Positions 23,410 to 36,500 of a stretch of DNA of 64,000 bases are shown here, one piece after another. A program made the position numbers and the translations under genes. Under the pieces are notes generated by a model that did no database searches, was not told the origin of the DNA, and worked only from the letters and a program-made list of their open reading frames with translations. Numbering within the stretch: position 1 is the first letter of the stretch; each line of letters begins with the position of its first letter. The stretch comes from Paramecium tetraurelia. Lineage: Eukaryota > Ciliophora > Oligohymenophorea > Peniculida > Parameciidae. The stretch spans positions 20,749 through 84,748 of the forward strand of contig NW_001799366.1 in NCBI RefSeq assembly GCF_000165425.1. The letters run 5' to 3'.

Positions 23410-24110
23410 ATGAAAGAAGAGAAGCGAATCATAGGGTGGGATGAACTATCAAATCATTGTAATCGTACATCACTTTGGGTTGTGATTGAGGGCTAAGTGT
23501 TTGATGTAACAACATATTTGGCAGAACATCCAGGAGGCGATGATATTCTGCTTAAATATGGTGGATTGGATGGGACTTAGAAATTTCTAGAGGTGAACCA
23601 TTCAAATTATGCTCGCTCCCTCAGAAATGCTAGATTAGTTGGAACACTTACCTCAGATCCATAACCAAGTGATTACATAAAACAAGTGAAATCTCAGAAA
23701 CAAAAAGTAGGAATCTAATGATCAACATTTAGGCTAATGTAAATCCAAATAGTTAGATTTCATGGGAAGAATTAGCACTGCATAATAAAAAAGGAAGACT
23801 TATGGATGGTTATAGAAGGCAAAGTCTACGATGTTACAGATTTTCAAGATGAACATCCAGGTGGTCCCGCAATCTTGTTGGGAAAAGCTGGTGATGATGC
23901 CACCACTGCATTCCATGATGCCAATCATTCTCAGAGTGCTTACAAATAATTAGAAAAATTATAAGTGGGTGTGATAACAGGTATACATAATTAAATATAT
24001 GAAAAGGAGTAAAACCAAATGTGAGTGGAAGTGGAACAAGCACAAATTTAATATTTTTTATTCTTTTGATTTTGGCTATAGGGGCAGGAATTTATGTGAT
24101 TACAAAATGA
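23410..24110 (+). CDS. tandem cytochrome b5-domain tail-anchored protein
   Basis: Two cytochrome b5 heme-binding domains lie in tandem. The first has YLAEHPGGDD and VNHSNYARS, the second DEHPGGPA and DANHSQSAY; the two His of each are the axial heme ligands. The C-terminus is a single hydrophobic helix (LIFFILLILAIGAGIYVI) followed by TK*, a tail anchor for ER or mitochondrial outer membrane. It should carry electrons to a membrane desaturase, hydroxylase or similar. Introns: 26 nt near 23709 (TAG) and 26 nt ending AAG near 23981-24006. The frame slips by one base at the A6 run at about 23796-23802; five A would restore it. Confidence 0.85.
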
Positions 24111-24283
24111 ATCTGTACATAATCATAAATTATAATATAATATTCTTATTAATTTTAGTTTAATAATATTGAAAAAATCTAAAATTCCCATATTGATTTA
24201 AGAGAATTTAAACAAATTTGTTTGCAATAGATTAATGATCCAATAAAATTGAATATAAGGATGTGTAATTAAAATCTAACCAG

Positions 24284-25718
24284 ATGAAAGATCATTCTAC
24301 TTTAAGAAACCATTTTTTAGATTCTGAGAGAACAATTAGATCATCATTAATTTAGAGTATAGCTTTTTGTCTTTCAGCAATTAAGTAAGATTATGCAGAT
24401 TGATAAAATTATCGTTACATTTATATTAAGAATTAACTCTAGCCATTTGTTATTCATTCCCAATAAAATAGAATAAATTAATTTAGCAGACTGGAGAACA
24501 TTATATAAAATTATTTGTAATTCGATGCTACTCCTTAGATATAAAATGAAATATTGAGGAAATTAAGTGAGAAGAAATGAATACTTTTGCTACTTATTAT
24601 ATTTTTGATATTAATAGAATCATTATTAATATATAAAATTGACTCATAATTTGAAATATTAGCACCCAAAATCTTTCATAAAATTAATAGAGCATAATGT
24701 ATCTTGGGCATTGTTAACTATTTAAATACTTAAATGATATTCTTCAATTACTAGACACTATTACATTGGCTTTTGCTTCATAGCAACTAATGTCATTATT
24801 TCAATTCGCATCACCATCAACTTGGATGTCCATTTTAGGATATTGATTTTCTAAGTTAAGTTTCTTTAGGCAAGATATCAATCATGAATTTTTCCAGCTA
24901 AATTCAGATTCATTGATAAGGTGATATTATATATCAAATAATTATTAATCAAATATTTTTATTAATTTTGATCAAGGAGTGTTAATCATTTATTATAATT
25001 CATCTATATTGATGATTTCTTATTCATAAAAACAGTCGACTAATATCTGCATTGGAGAGATCCTGTATTAATTTACTAGGTTCCTATATCATACAATGTA
25101 AATCAATGAATGTCCAATTTTAGCAATCAATAAGTTAATTTCTATCCATTACATGTGAATTTTCTATGAGGAATGCAATAGGTTATTTTAAATGAGAGTT
25201 GATTGCCTATATTTGGATGTAAAGATAGAAGGTTCAAATTTATGTAATAATATAATATTATCAATCAAGTGATATATTTGACACTCTTTCAACTTCTTGA
25301 TGGTTTCTAAGATATAAATTTGATACAAGATTTCAAACAATAGAATTAGATTAAAGTGATAATTGTATTTTTGTTAAAACATCCTTTAATGTAATCGCTT
25401 ATAGATTAGATATCTTCTCTTATGCATATTTGGAAAAACAAACATAGTAAGATAAAGTGTCTTCTTTTTCGTAATCCTTGTTAATTCCTCATTCTGAGCA
25501 GTTAATCTTAGTCTTAATATAGATCTTTTGCATGAAAATCAAATGATGATCCTTCTTAACATAAGGAATTGAAAAGTCGATTATAAATTCTCCTTTCAGT
25601 TGGATTTATTCCAATGAAAAATGTATTAGTTATCTTCTCATCCTGAATATGGAATTCAAAATTATCGATATCCAAACTTTTGTTAATTCTATCGATAGCA
25701 ATTTATTATAAATTCCTT
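24284..25718 (+). pseudogene. interrupted membrane-receptor-like reading frame
   Basis: Protein-like sequence begins at the ATG at 24284 (MKDHSTLRNHFLDSER...) but meets in-frame TGA codons near 24400 and 24577, after which the same frame continues. Just past the second stop is a strong transmembrane helix (ILLLLIIFLILIES) and then a globular stretch (APKIFHKINRAQCILGIVNY). Further on the open frame changes repeatedly up to the receptor kinase that starts at about 25719, whose frame also has a hydrophobic helix (LLILSIAIYYKFL) just upstream. The two stops cannot be removed by GTA...TAG introns. This may be a decayed N-terminal part or a tandem copy of the adjacent receptor. Confidence 0.4.
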
Positions 25719-27592
25719 ATGAATGAGGAGCAACAAATTTTCCATCTAATACTTGGCAATGAAAGTAATTTAGACAAATCCATTCAGAAATCAAATGCTA
25801 AAATTAGAGTAGAAGAATTGCGGTAACATTTGGCATCAAAGTACTCTAACACATATGTCTATGTTTTGGAAGACATAAAAACAGAGAGTTTTAATTTGAA
25901 TTTTCTTTTGGAAACTCATGGTGGAATTTTTAAATACCTCATGGAGCTAATTATTAATTTTTAAGAATAATCACTTGACTTTAAAGTATATTTTTCAGAT
26001 GATAATGGAAGAATAATTGTTAATTAAAAAGTAAATTCTACAATTCAATTTTAGCTGCTGAGACTTTAGGTTTCCAGATATACCTTACGGCTCAATAGTA
26101 GTCTTCATGTTGGCAGCTTTTTTATCAATCCTGTCTATGGAGAGATAGGCTTGAATTTGGCTACTATAAATACTAGAAAAAGTGAATTTTTTGATTCAGC
26201 TTAACCAATATAAGATGACTTTATCGTCTATATGGATAGCTTAATCCTTACTGCAATATATTCAATCAGATATCATTATTTAAGGATACTATTTATGATC
26301 AACAAAATCAACCTCAAGTTGTTTAAATTATATGAATATTATTACGAATAGGTGAGGTACAAGGATAATTAATAACTCAATTGGAGAAAATTCCCAAAAG
26401 ATAGTGAGTAATTGTTGTTGAGAATCAAGAAAGTCGTGAAAAAGTAAATATGATTTAAATATTTAAAAAGTCAAATGCATTTACAATTTACAGAGTAGGA
26501 GTATCTCAAATTGGGGCCAATACTTTCTAAATAAATTTCGACAGAGAATTCTTGTTTGATTGAGGTTGTCCCAAAAAATCAAAGTGAGTTGGAAGTGGAT
26601 GAAAGGTTACAGATAAATGAAGGAGGCTTTTGCAATATCTATTCAAAAGAGATCATTTTTGCAATTAAAAAGGAAGCCAGATAGTAATAGCAAGGACAAA
26701 AAAGAACTCTTGTTATTAAGATGAATAAGGGCATGGGCAGTGATAAAATCAAATAGGAAGCTGAAATTATCTAAGTATTAAGCAATCAGGGCCCAAATAT
26801 ATAAAGAGAGTATTTAATATTTATATATTTAGGAATTAACCTCACTATTTACAAAAATACTTCTAGTTCTCAGGATGTTGTCCCTACATTGCTTAGTTCT
26901 ATTCAGTATCAGATAGACCTGACGTTCTATTGATGGAAAGATATTATCACTCTTCATTGGATTATTTAAAATCCAAGAAATCGGAAGTTTTAAGTTTGTC
27001 CTCTAGAATTTTCATTTCTCACAATGTGGCTATGGGTTTGAGATATATTCACAATTACGGCATCATTCATATGGATATAAAGCCAGCAAATATTTTGATA
27101 TCGAAGACAATGATGGCAAAAATAACTGATTTTGGAGAGGCCATCAATACGAACAATATTTCCGATAGCAATAAGCCAGGGAAGACCATCCCATTTTGTG
27201 CTCCAGAGATTTAACAGAGATTAGAGAATAATTAATATACTTATGCCTATGACATATACTCCCTTGGTGTACTCATTTTTGAACTTTTGTTTGATCGATT
27301 CCCAATAGTAAGATTAATTACGATTTTCTAGGATTTCAGGAAATAGAATTATAAGTGTTTAGAGGATAAATTACAAAAGCAGATCTATTAGGTTAGATAC
27401 AACGAAGATGAGGATTAAAAGATAGGGCCATAATATTTAATGAAATACTTAGGAAGACTGTGTATTTAATGTATAAAATAATGATATAAATATTAATTAG
27501 GTTTATAGCCAGATCCACAGTTAAGGCCTAATATCGATAAAATTATTTTAGTTCTGAAGGATTGTCTTACATTCTTAGACAAAGTTTATTGA
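25719..27592 (+). CDS. receptor-like Ser/Thr kinase (HMD variant)
   Basis: The frame is open from about 25655, where a hydrophobic helix suggests a first TM; the first ATG is at 25719. An extracellular-type segment of about 170 residues is followed by TM2 (SLILTAIYSIRYHYLRILFMI) and a juxtamembrane region. The kinase domain has a weak glycine loop (INEGGFCNIYS), FAIKK, IIHMDIKPANILI (HMD instead of HRD; catalytic Asp kept), DFGEA, APE and DIYSLGVLIFELLFDRFPI. Introns include 27 nt (AAG), 23 nt, 24 nt (27308-27331) and 30 nt. The 5' end is uncertain because upstream frames are interrupted. It is paralogous to the next gene. It is probably an active sensor kinase. Confidence 0.7.
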
Positions 27593-27666
27593 ATGTGTTT
27601 GTGATGAGAATATTTATATAGTTTTTATTTTTAATAAAGAAATTCTGTGAAATTTAATAATAACTC

Positions 27667-29651
27667 ATGATTTAAGAAGAAGAGCTTGAAAATGAGTTTA
27701 CTTTACTTGATTTGGACGACTTAGAGGAGACTGACTTTGACAAATTCGCATCTAAAGATTCAAAAGTGGAAAATCATTTCATGGATCTGTAATTTAGAAA
27801 TTATGATATTACATAAAATAAATAAACTTAACAATGGCATATCACGATCACTTTAGAATAGTAATCTATAGAATTCCTGTATTAGGTTTTCAAATAAATT
27901 TATAGCATTTTGTACGATTACAATAAATTTTATCAAAAGGCGTATAGATTGTAAATCTTATATTGCGAAATCTGATGGCTAACTCATTCAGGTGTACGAG
28001 AAAGTATGTGTTGATCCTATTTTTCAAGTATATCCAAAGATTATTGACAAGATATTTTTGCAGAATTAATCATTCTTTGCGATTTGGCTGTTTTTGTTTT
28101 GAGAATGAAACAGGGTAGATCTTTTTGAAACTCAATTCAATAGTGATTTAGGAGCATTGGGTAGATTTACTGTGCTCAGATGAGTCAAATAAATCGTTGT
28201 CAAACTTATTAAGTGTTCTGGAGTCTACATCACATTCTGCAATAGGATACCATATTTATAGATTAATGCATTAGATCAACAAATTATCTAAGAAAGTTTT
28301 TCCATTTTTAGAATAAAAATTAAGAGATCAATATCGTAAAGTCCATCCTTCATTTGATATTTATTTGTAGAAAATTAATGTAATTATTGAAGAGTATGCA
28401 TTTGCTTTAATTTTAGTAAATGCACAAGAGACATGAGCGAAGAGGAGTTTCAATAGTTTGAATAACATTTCAGGTATCCAAAATAGCTTAATACTCAATA
28501 TAAGATACTGAACAAGATTGAGTTCTCAAAATTTGAGTAGGTAGAAAAATGTGAGATAATATCAGATGGAGAGCTTTCAATTATTTAGAAGGGTAAATTG
28601 GCTTTTTCGTTGGTGTAGAAGCAAAGTCAAAGACATCCTGAGGGTACAGAGAACGTCATGAGCAAGGAAACCTAAGTATAGGTCAGATAAAAAAACAGTA
28701 TGAATAATCAAGATCAAAATACTTTTTAGACATATATAAAGAAGACAGTAGTGATCAAGAGAAATAAGAAATAAAAAAGTTAAGATTAGGCTCCTGGAAG
28801 AACTTAGGAGCAGCCTAATCAAATTGCATATGAAAAAAAAATAATGTAAAAATATTGATTTAAATTTGTAGAGAAGTTCTGTCATAGGAATTGTTTGATT
28901 AGAACAAGAAGCTAATTCACAATGGATATTGTCCATTCATTTCTTAATATTATATGACTGATTAAGGAAATGTGTTTTAAGAGGATTTGTTTATGGATTT
29001 TTATTAGCATTTTGCATTGAACAATTTTAGGGAGAAGTTCTAAGCTACGTAGAGCTTGAACACTCGGTTATATGTGCTATTTTAGATTGCGCATGCTTTA
29101 AGGTATCTGTTTTAATATGGAGTGATTCACTAAAATCTTACACCTTAAAATGTATTGGTACTCATCATATTTAATAGAGATAACTAAAAATTACAATGTA
29201 AAATTGAAGGGCTTTGGAAGATCCATTTACAAGCAGGGCGATTAAGTGATATTGTATTCTGATGAAAGAGGTACTCTTCCATTTGCATCACCTGAGTCTC
29301 TTAGTGCAGAACGTAAAAATAGTATTGGCCATAAATCAGACATTTTCTCATTTGGCATGTTGATGTATGAGTTCTTGTTTGAAAAATACCCGATTGTAAG
29401 GAGTTATGAAGATGATTTAGGATTTCAAATAAAGCGACCTGTCTGGATTAAAAGATCGATATTTTAACAAATCTTATGAGATAAGATCTAATGTTGATCT
29501 TATAAAATCATAGGGACCAAAGCATTTAATGAAATACCTCCGCAATCTTGCTGTGAAATGCCTTCATCCTGATCCCAATCAAAGACCCAAAATAGAGTGG
29601 ATAATCATTTGCATAAGAGAAGGGTTGAATTATCTAGAGAAGATGTATTGA
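27667..29651 (+). CDS. pseudokinase with PH-like N-terminal domain
   Basis: About nine introns (22-29 nt, several ending AAG, one GAG) connect a coherent protein. The acidic N-terminus contains LLDLDDLEETDFD. A PH-like segment follows (LRFGCFCFENETVIQEHWVD), then a helical linker with MSEEEFQQFEQHF. The C-terminal kinase fold reads VIHQNLTPQNVLI where HRDLKPxN belongs and LKGFGRSI where DFG belongs. The catalytic Asp (HRD) is therefore Asn and the metal-binding Asp (DFG) is Gly. The rest (LPFASPES, DIFSFGMLMYEFLFEKYPI, GPKHLMKYL, CLHPDPNQRP) is intact and matches the kinase at 25719-27592. It is likely catalytically dead and regulatory. Confidence 0.7.
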
Positions 29652-29687
29652 ATTGTAATTAACAATAATATAATTATATTAATTTTA

Positions 29688-29858
29688 ATGAGTTCTGAAA
29701 TAAATGATCAAATAAAGATAAGTTATTTAAAGTGTTTGACAGAGAATCCAACATAATTCATCCCAAACCCATTCATTTATCCTGCTCTTGATTCATCAAC
29801 TGAAAATCAGGAATATCAATTCTCAGAGTCATTCCAATTCTCATTTTAGCAAAACTGA
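29688..29858 (+). CDS. small hypothetical protein
   Basis: A 56-codon frame from ATG to TGA, starting 36 bp after the pseudokinase stop and ending about 107 bp before cathepsin C. The composition is Ser/Gln/Phe/Pro-rich (FIPNPFIYPALD, YQFSESFQFSFQQ), with no TM or domain. It could be a real small gene or chance in a one-stop code. Confidence 0.3.
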
Positions 29859-29965
29859 TAAGCAATTTATGAAGGAGACTCAATTACAAATATTAGGTTT
29901 TAAGAAATTTTCAATTTGCCAATATAATTATGTTTTAGAAATCAATTAAAAAAAACGAATTAATT

Positions 29966-31452
29966 ATGTTATTGTTATTTTTACTCGTTCTGAGTGCTCA
30001 TGCAGATTTGCCAGTGCATTGTGTTCGTCATCAAATTGTAGGTAAATGGCAATTACAGTTTACAGAACCTTAAATTAAAGGTACAATGATAGATTCACCT
30101 AGGAAGTGGACCATTGACATGTGGTCATAATGTACCAGATAATGAACGCACATCACAATTTGCAGGATAAAATACCTTTCAATAGGCATTTACACATGAA
30201 GTTGTATTGACTGCTAAGAATAATGTGGTCTTAAAGAAGAAATTGTAAGGCAAATGGACAATGGTATATGATGAAGGATTCGAAGTAGATTTCATGCATT
30301 ATAAATGCTTTGCCTTTTCAAAATACAAGACAAACTATTCTGGAGCTTATTCATATTGTGGGGAAACCTTGGTTGGGTGGTATTAGAATACTAAGACGAA
30401 TGAGAGAGGATGTTATAGAGCATAAAAAATAGAGAAGACTCATAAAGTATCAGAAGGTGCTAATAATGGACATGTTGTGCAACCTTAGTTCTTTTAATAT
30501 TAGAATACAGGAATGAACAAAGTTTGGTCTAGAATTGATGCCTTGAATTTCGTAGAGTAGATCAATAGAGCATAGTTACAATGGAAGGCTAAGGCATACG
30601 GTGAGATAATCGGTTTGACAACGAAGCAGTTGAATAAATACGCAGGAAGAAAAAAGCATTCATCAACTATTTTACTGGAGAAATAAAAAAAAAAATAATA
30701 AATATTAGAATATGATTTAAATCATTTACCTAAGGAATTCTCATGGGAAAAATATTTGGGCAAGAAAATATATGAATAAAAGGGATGTGGATCATGTTAT
30801 ACTATTTCAACCATGACTATGTTATCTGCTAGATTGAAGATTAAAGGTTTGAAAGCAGACTTATCACCTTAACAATCCATTGATTGCAATTATTATAATT
30901 AAGGTTGCGACGGTGGTTATCCATTTCTGGTAGAGAAGTACCTCACTGAGTTGGATGGATTGATCTATGAAGAGAAGGAATACCCTTACAAAGGATAGGT
31001 AGGTGAGTGCAAAGCAATTGAGAAAAAGAAAAAATACAGGGTTCTCAATTATAGATTCGTTGGGGGAGCTTATGGTAAATCTAATGAGTTGAATATAATG
31101 GAGGAGATCTATAATAATGGACCTGTGGTTTTGAATTTCGAACCATCCTTTGATTTCATGTTCTATGTGGGGGGAATCTTCCATTCCACTACTCCAGACT
31201 GGATTATCAATGGATTAGCAAAACCAGAATGGGTATGATAGATAAAATTAATTTAACAAGGAAAAAGTTGATCATTCAGTACTGTGTTATGGTTGGGGAG
31301 AAGAGAATGGAGTTAAATATTGGTTACTTTAGAATAGTTGGGGTAAATAGTGGGGAGAGAATGGTAGATTTCGTATGAAAAGAGGATAAGATGAATCATC
31401 AATCGAGAGTATGGCAGAAGCAGCAGATGTCGAGATTATCGAGGATTCTTGA
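29966..31452 (+). CDS. cathepsin C (dipeptidyl peptidase I)
   Basis: A signal peptide (MLLLFLLVLSAHA) is followed at once by DLPVHC, the start of the exclusion domain that makes cathepsin C a dipeptidyl peptidase. Papain-fold motifs follow in order: GCGSCYTIS (catalytic Cys), CDGGYPF, EKEYPYKGQ, NNGPVVLNF, DHSVLCYGWG (catalytic His) and QNSWGKQWGENG (Asn). All key residues are present. Introns: 22 nt at about 30080-30101 and 28 nt at 31233-31260 (AAG). The product is about 478 residues, the usual size. It is a lysosomal or phagosomal protease removing N-terminal dipeptides, which fits a bacterivorous cell. Confidence 0.93.
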
Positions 31453-31783
31453 AAATATCAAAATTATTTGAAGTAAAATTGATAAACACTACTTCCTATA
31501 TTTTAATATCATATCCTCATCCTACTGCTATAAATATATAAAAGATTTTGATCAAATTCTTAGAGGAAGTATGAACCTTCAAATACTAATCTATTATCCA
31601 ATCTCTCATCCATAATTACATATTAATTCCCCCTCTATATATGATGCAACTCTTTCACTCCAACTCATAACTAAGTCTTAGTCATTCCAAATTAATTATA
31701 CACTTCTATTTACTCTAGAATCCATTATAATAAATCTTCAATCTGAATACAATAAATATCTATATAATAAACAATCTAAATTA
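31453..31783. other. intergenic spacer, nothing recognised
   Basis: About 330 bp of AT-rich sequence between the cathepsin C stop and the next plus-strand ATG. I see no convincing frame, hairpin or RNA gene. Confidence 0.4.
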
Positions 31784-32276
31784 ATGAATTTAAATAAATT
31801 TCACACAAGACATTAATCGCAACCAACTTTATGGAGTCTGCATCAGCCATAGCATAAACCTAACACCAGAGCCAAAATAAATCATAAGAGAATAGTATTG
31901 CCTGTTATCTCTCAAAATCCCGCAGTGGGTTACTATTCTCCCAATTTACAAAGCATTTACTCGAATCCCAAAATTGCTCGAATGCGCAGTGTTACTAAAA
32001 TACCTACAACAAATGAATATTCGCTTGAGAAGATAAAACCCTAATAAAGCAACAAGAAGTCTTCTTAGAAGCTCACTATTTTGGAAATGATGCTCAAAGA
32101 AGTGGACGAGGAAGTCGATCAGGATTTGAGGGAGAATCCTGTAATAATTAAGATTATATAAAATCTAGAAATGTGCCAAAACTCCTTTGTAATTATAACC
32201 ATTGAATGATAATTTCATAAATTAACTCAAATATTTGAAGTTGAATTTGCAACGACTCCTGAGGAAGAAAATATGA
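31784..32276 (+). CDS. unknown small basic protein
   Basis: An ATG at 31784, a 28-nt intron at 32141-32168 and a TGA at 32274-32276 give exactly 155 codons including the stop. The N-terminal half is basic and Gln/Asn/Pro-rich (NHKRIVLPVISQNPAVGYY). The middle is acidic and helical (ILEMMLKEVDEEVDQDLREN), followed by a Leu/Lys helix. No family is recognised. The next gene starts 45 bp downstream on the same strand. Confidence 0.55.
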
Positions 32277-32321
32277 TGGCAATAATATAAAATTACTTTA
32301 TTTTTAATTTTTATCGATCAA

Positions 32322-33482
32322 ATGTCAAATATCAAATAGATGAGAGAAAAGTATGAATAAATCAAGGCCTTGAATCCCAAAAGAGCAAGCAGTGCTAGAT
32401 CCTAGGCCAGTCAATCCAGGTTACAGCCTGAAATGTGTCACTCCCAACAGAGACTATAAAACAGTTAATCGTTATTATGTAGTCCTTGCTATAATCAGAA
32501 ATTGTATGAGCAAAGAGAATACATGAAAAGGTAGCAAAGCGAATTGGAAAAGGTTGTATGTGTTATTAATTTATAGAACTTATTGAAAAGGTAATTGGAA
32601 ATCAATCTGCAGGAGGAGTCATACAAGTCCTAAAAGGAGAAGTAACAGGTAATCCAAAGAAAATAAATTGAAAAATTCAATCTCCAATTATCCAGTTAAT
32701 TCTAGTTAAAGAAACAGGAAATGCAATCACAACAGAAGGCCTAAGAAATAGAATTTGAAAGGTAAGTGATAAGAAAAAACCAAGAAATTGAGGAGCAAGA
32801 AAGGGCTTAAAAGCAATAGAAAATATAGAATCTTGGATAGCAATTGAAAGAGCAGATTGAAGAGAAGAAAAGATTGACTTAGTAGGACTTTCATTAGCAC
32901 AATGGGATTACTGATGATCCTTACTGGAGACACTAATCTCAAGGAGAAAAGGAAGTTTAACAAAGGAAGAATTATCAATAACAATATGTAAATAATAATT
33001 GGACTCATTTTGAGAGAGAAAGATTAAAAAAGATAAATTAAGCAAAATTGGATTAAGAAAAAGATATTCAAGACAGAGTTAGATCCTTAAGGGAATATCA
33101 TCTAATCTTATAATAGGAGAAATAGGAAAAAATGAATTCACAGAGACAGTTGATCCTGGATTTGACTGAATAAGTCAAAAGAAAAAGAGAAAGAGATTAA
33201 TAAGAAAAACAACTGAATCAGCGTTTGTAAAAGGAAAAAGATCAATAAGATTTATTACAATAGCAGGAAAGAGAATTAAAGGAGATAAAAAATAAAAAGA
33301 ATGTCAGTTAATAAATGATTTTGGGATTGGAGAATCAGCTTAGTTACAAGAAATCTAATTAACGAAAGACTTAAGAAGATTCTTGCAATAATACACTCTT
33401 ACTACAGTCCTAAATTAATAAATAAATGGTGCCCTGTTCAAAATGTAAAAGGTGCCAAGATCCACAATTTTTGAGTAAATTA
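32322..33482 (+). CDS. coiled-coil protein, Gln/Lys/Glu-rich
   Basis: A start ATG at 32322 (MSNIKQMREKYEQIK) leads into about 380 residues, mostly uninterrupted heptad-like coiled coil (for example IEEQERAQKQQKIQNL, LDLTEQVKRKRERD). The single intron near 32557-32577 can be read as 21 nt. The C-terminus carries a small Cys motif, CSKCKRCQD. Such proteins are commonly cytoskeletal or basal-body components, but no specific assignment is possible. The gene converges on the giant gene, with 105 bp between stops. Confidence 0.65.
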
Positions 33483-33587
33483 TGATAATTTTCATAACTT
33501 TTATAGTTTGTAAATACATAATACAAAAACTACTATTAAACTATATATATATATAATGATTATATATTATGATTAAAATACTCTCAT

Positions 33588-36500
33588 TCATTAAATATTA
33601 TTATTTTCTTTTTTTAGAACTGCTTTTAGTTGAGTTTCATTAATGATATAATTTATGTAAGGTTCCAAGTTGTAATCTAATGAGAAGTTTTAAGAATATC
33701 TTAAATTTTAGTCTTCAGGCTTTTCTAATTTCAATAGTTTTTTGTTGAAAAATACTCCCAACCTTACTACAAACATTCCACAATAATAAAAGTAAGTTGT
33801 TTTGGATAATTAAACACACTCGTCAATACCTGGTAAGTTGACTTATACCTATAATTTATAAAAATTAATTTAATACTTCAGGCTTAGAAGACTCTTTCAT
33901 TTCAAAGAGCAAACTACTTTTTTAAATTTTATTTTTAATGAGGTTCATAATGAATTTAAGGAATGGCCACTCTAATGCTTGGTAAGCTACATCTTCAATG
34001 CTCAGTTGCATCAGTCTATTTTTTGATTTTAATTCAAGAATCTTAGCAAATTAAATTACGAGTGTATCAATGAATGATATGTAATTGATTTGGAAGCTTT
34101 GATCTTTAATGTAAACTTTCTTGATACTAGACTTCCTGTTCTCATTTTCACTTAGAACTGATTCAAAGAATATTCCATCTATGATTGATATCAATTTCTT
34201 GAATAACAATGGTGGGAAATTGTACTCATCTGCTTTAATTGTTTTATTTTCTATATAAATGGGCCAATCCAATTCATAAACAAAATATGGAGGTACTTGA
34301 TATTTCTTATATTTCTCTTGTAATTATTTTAGTTATTCTAATTCTTCATCACCTAGTTAGCTTTTTTATTTTTTCAGATTGATTTTCTCCTTACTTAATT
34401 CCATCATGCTCTAATATTCTCCAATATTATTGCCCTCCACACTTAAGAATCTTTTAATATAATTAAATTAACTTTGTTTTTTTGAGTAGTCGTCCTATTA
34501 AAATATCAAATATAAAAATATACAATTAACTATTTAATTTAGGTTTCTCTACTGCATTTCTAGTAGAATAAGGGTTTCTTTAAGTTCAGAATATTCAGTG
34601 TAATTTCATACTGATATGATTTAACATCGAAGTAAGCTTGAACGTTGACTTCTTCCTCGATCGTAAGATTTTTTCTTTAAACTATTTTGTTATTATTTTC
34701 GTCATCATAGAATATTTCTCTATCTAAATCGATATTGTGGACAAGATTGTTGTATAGATCTCCAAATAAAAATGGATACTTTTCATAAAGTTGATCGCTA
34801 ATAACCTAAATGTTATCAAATTATAATTAATTTGGTTTGATTGCAATTTAAACTTGGATTGAGTTGATTGTAAATTACTTGTCCTTTAATTAAACTTAGA
34901 GATTTTTATTTGAGATGTTCTCGAATCTTTATTTTTCTGTAAGTTCTTAATATTCTTTGAGAATGTTCGGATTGATCTACAGATTCAGAATATTGTTTTT
35001 TTCCTGATAGATCATAGGTACTTCTATTTGATAATTGAATCCACTAAGCTCTTAGTCCGTTATGATCTCCTTGATTGAAAGTACCTTCAATGAACTATTT
35101 TTCCCTTTTGAATTTTCCAAAAGCTCAATGTTAATTGAAACTGTATCATTTGGATCAATTTGTTACTTAAATAATTCAAGTTCTGAGATAAAGTTTAAGG
35201 CTATGCTTAAAATACAAAACTAAATATCAATTATATATTTATACCCCTCTGTAGATTTTATCCTTACACATTTTGTCTGTCTTTGCGAATTCAAATTGGA
35301 ATAGTCTCAATAGATCATTTTGCTAGTAATTGAAGTTAAAATTGTCAGATTTCCTCCTTCCATTGAGGAAATTCAATATTCCTTGAATAAAGGACTTCTC
35401 CTTGAAAATATCCTTATTGATGGCAGCCTTAGATTATTGACTCCATTCCATTACTATATTATACAAGTCATTGTTCCTAATCTAAAATATCATAAAAAGT
35501 ATAAATTAATTTAGATCCTAAATTGAAAGTCTTTCTAAAAGATGGTTTAATATTGGAATAATTTTTAAGGAAACAGCATCTTTTTCACCTATGTAATCAA
35601 TTTGGTCATTGCATGTTGATATATAAATTACTAAGATGGCAGCATTTTAAAAGTTCAACTCTACATCTTCAACCAACATCTATTCCAAAACTCTATTGTA
35701 AAATTCTTACTGTTTCTCCACCATTTCTTCCAAATCTTTCTTTTTTATTTATTTTTACTCAATTGGTTGTAGTATCTCTTAAGTTGACTAATGACGGATG
35801 ATGGGTAGCATGTATTTGTAAATCATAAATTATTTAAATGGTTCTTGTTAATCGGAATCTTTCGAATATCTTTCAAGAAAATCTGGTTAATTGTAATATA
35901 CATATAGCAGAACCTCTGGAAGGAATTAATCAAACTAATCCTTCATTTGGCTCGAATCATAATATTCCAACTTCTTGAGTCCTTTAGTATAATCAAACTG
36001 AAAGTTAGTTTTAAAAGCATCAATCACCTCTTATTAAACCCAAAAGAGTTTAAGTTTAGGATGAAACTTTCTTACATAATCAATTATACTCGTTTTATAT
36101 TTCAAGGCTTGATCAAATCCATAAAGTTGAAGATAAAAAAATTATTCATCAACTAATAACTTATTCATTTCGATTTCTTGAATATCCTCGGTTAGTTTAA
36201 TCGATTAATTTATATTTAATAACAAGTTTAAATCTGGATTGTATTCTAACATGATTTTAAACAACAACAAACTTGATTGTAAAGCATTATTTTGCTTTTG
36301 ATTCCCTACAAAATATTTTTTAAGCATCAAGTAAATCTTGTAGTATACAAGTCGATAATTTCCTTGATCTTTCTCATACTTATTGCAATAATTGATCAAA
36401 ATTTTCTCTTCTTATTTTAATTCTTCAGAGCATTTGCGTATAGAGTTCTCTAAGAACTCAAAAACCTCTTTATCAAGTGGATTTCTTATCAAAGTGATTT

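Noticed and set aside
33541-33560. TA-rich microsatellite between convergent genes
   Set aside because: A short (TA)n tract is ordinary in AT-rich ciliate spacers.
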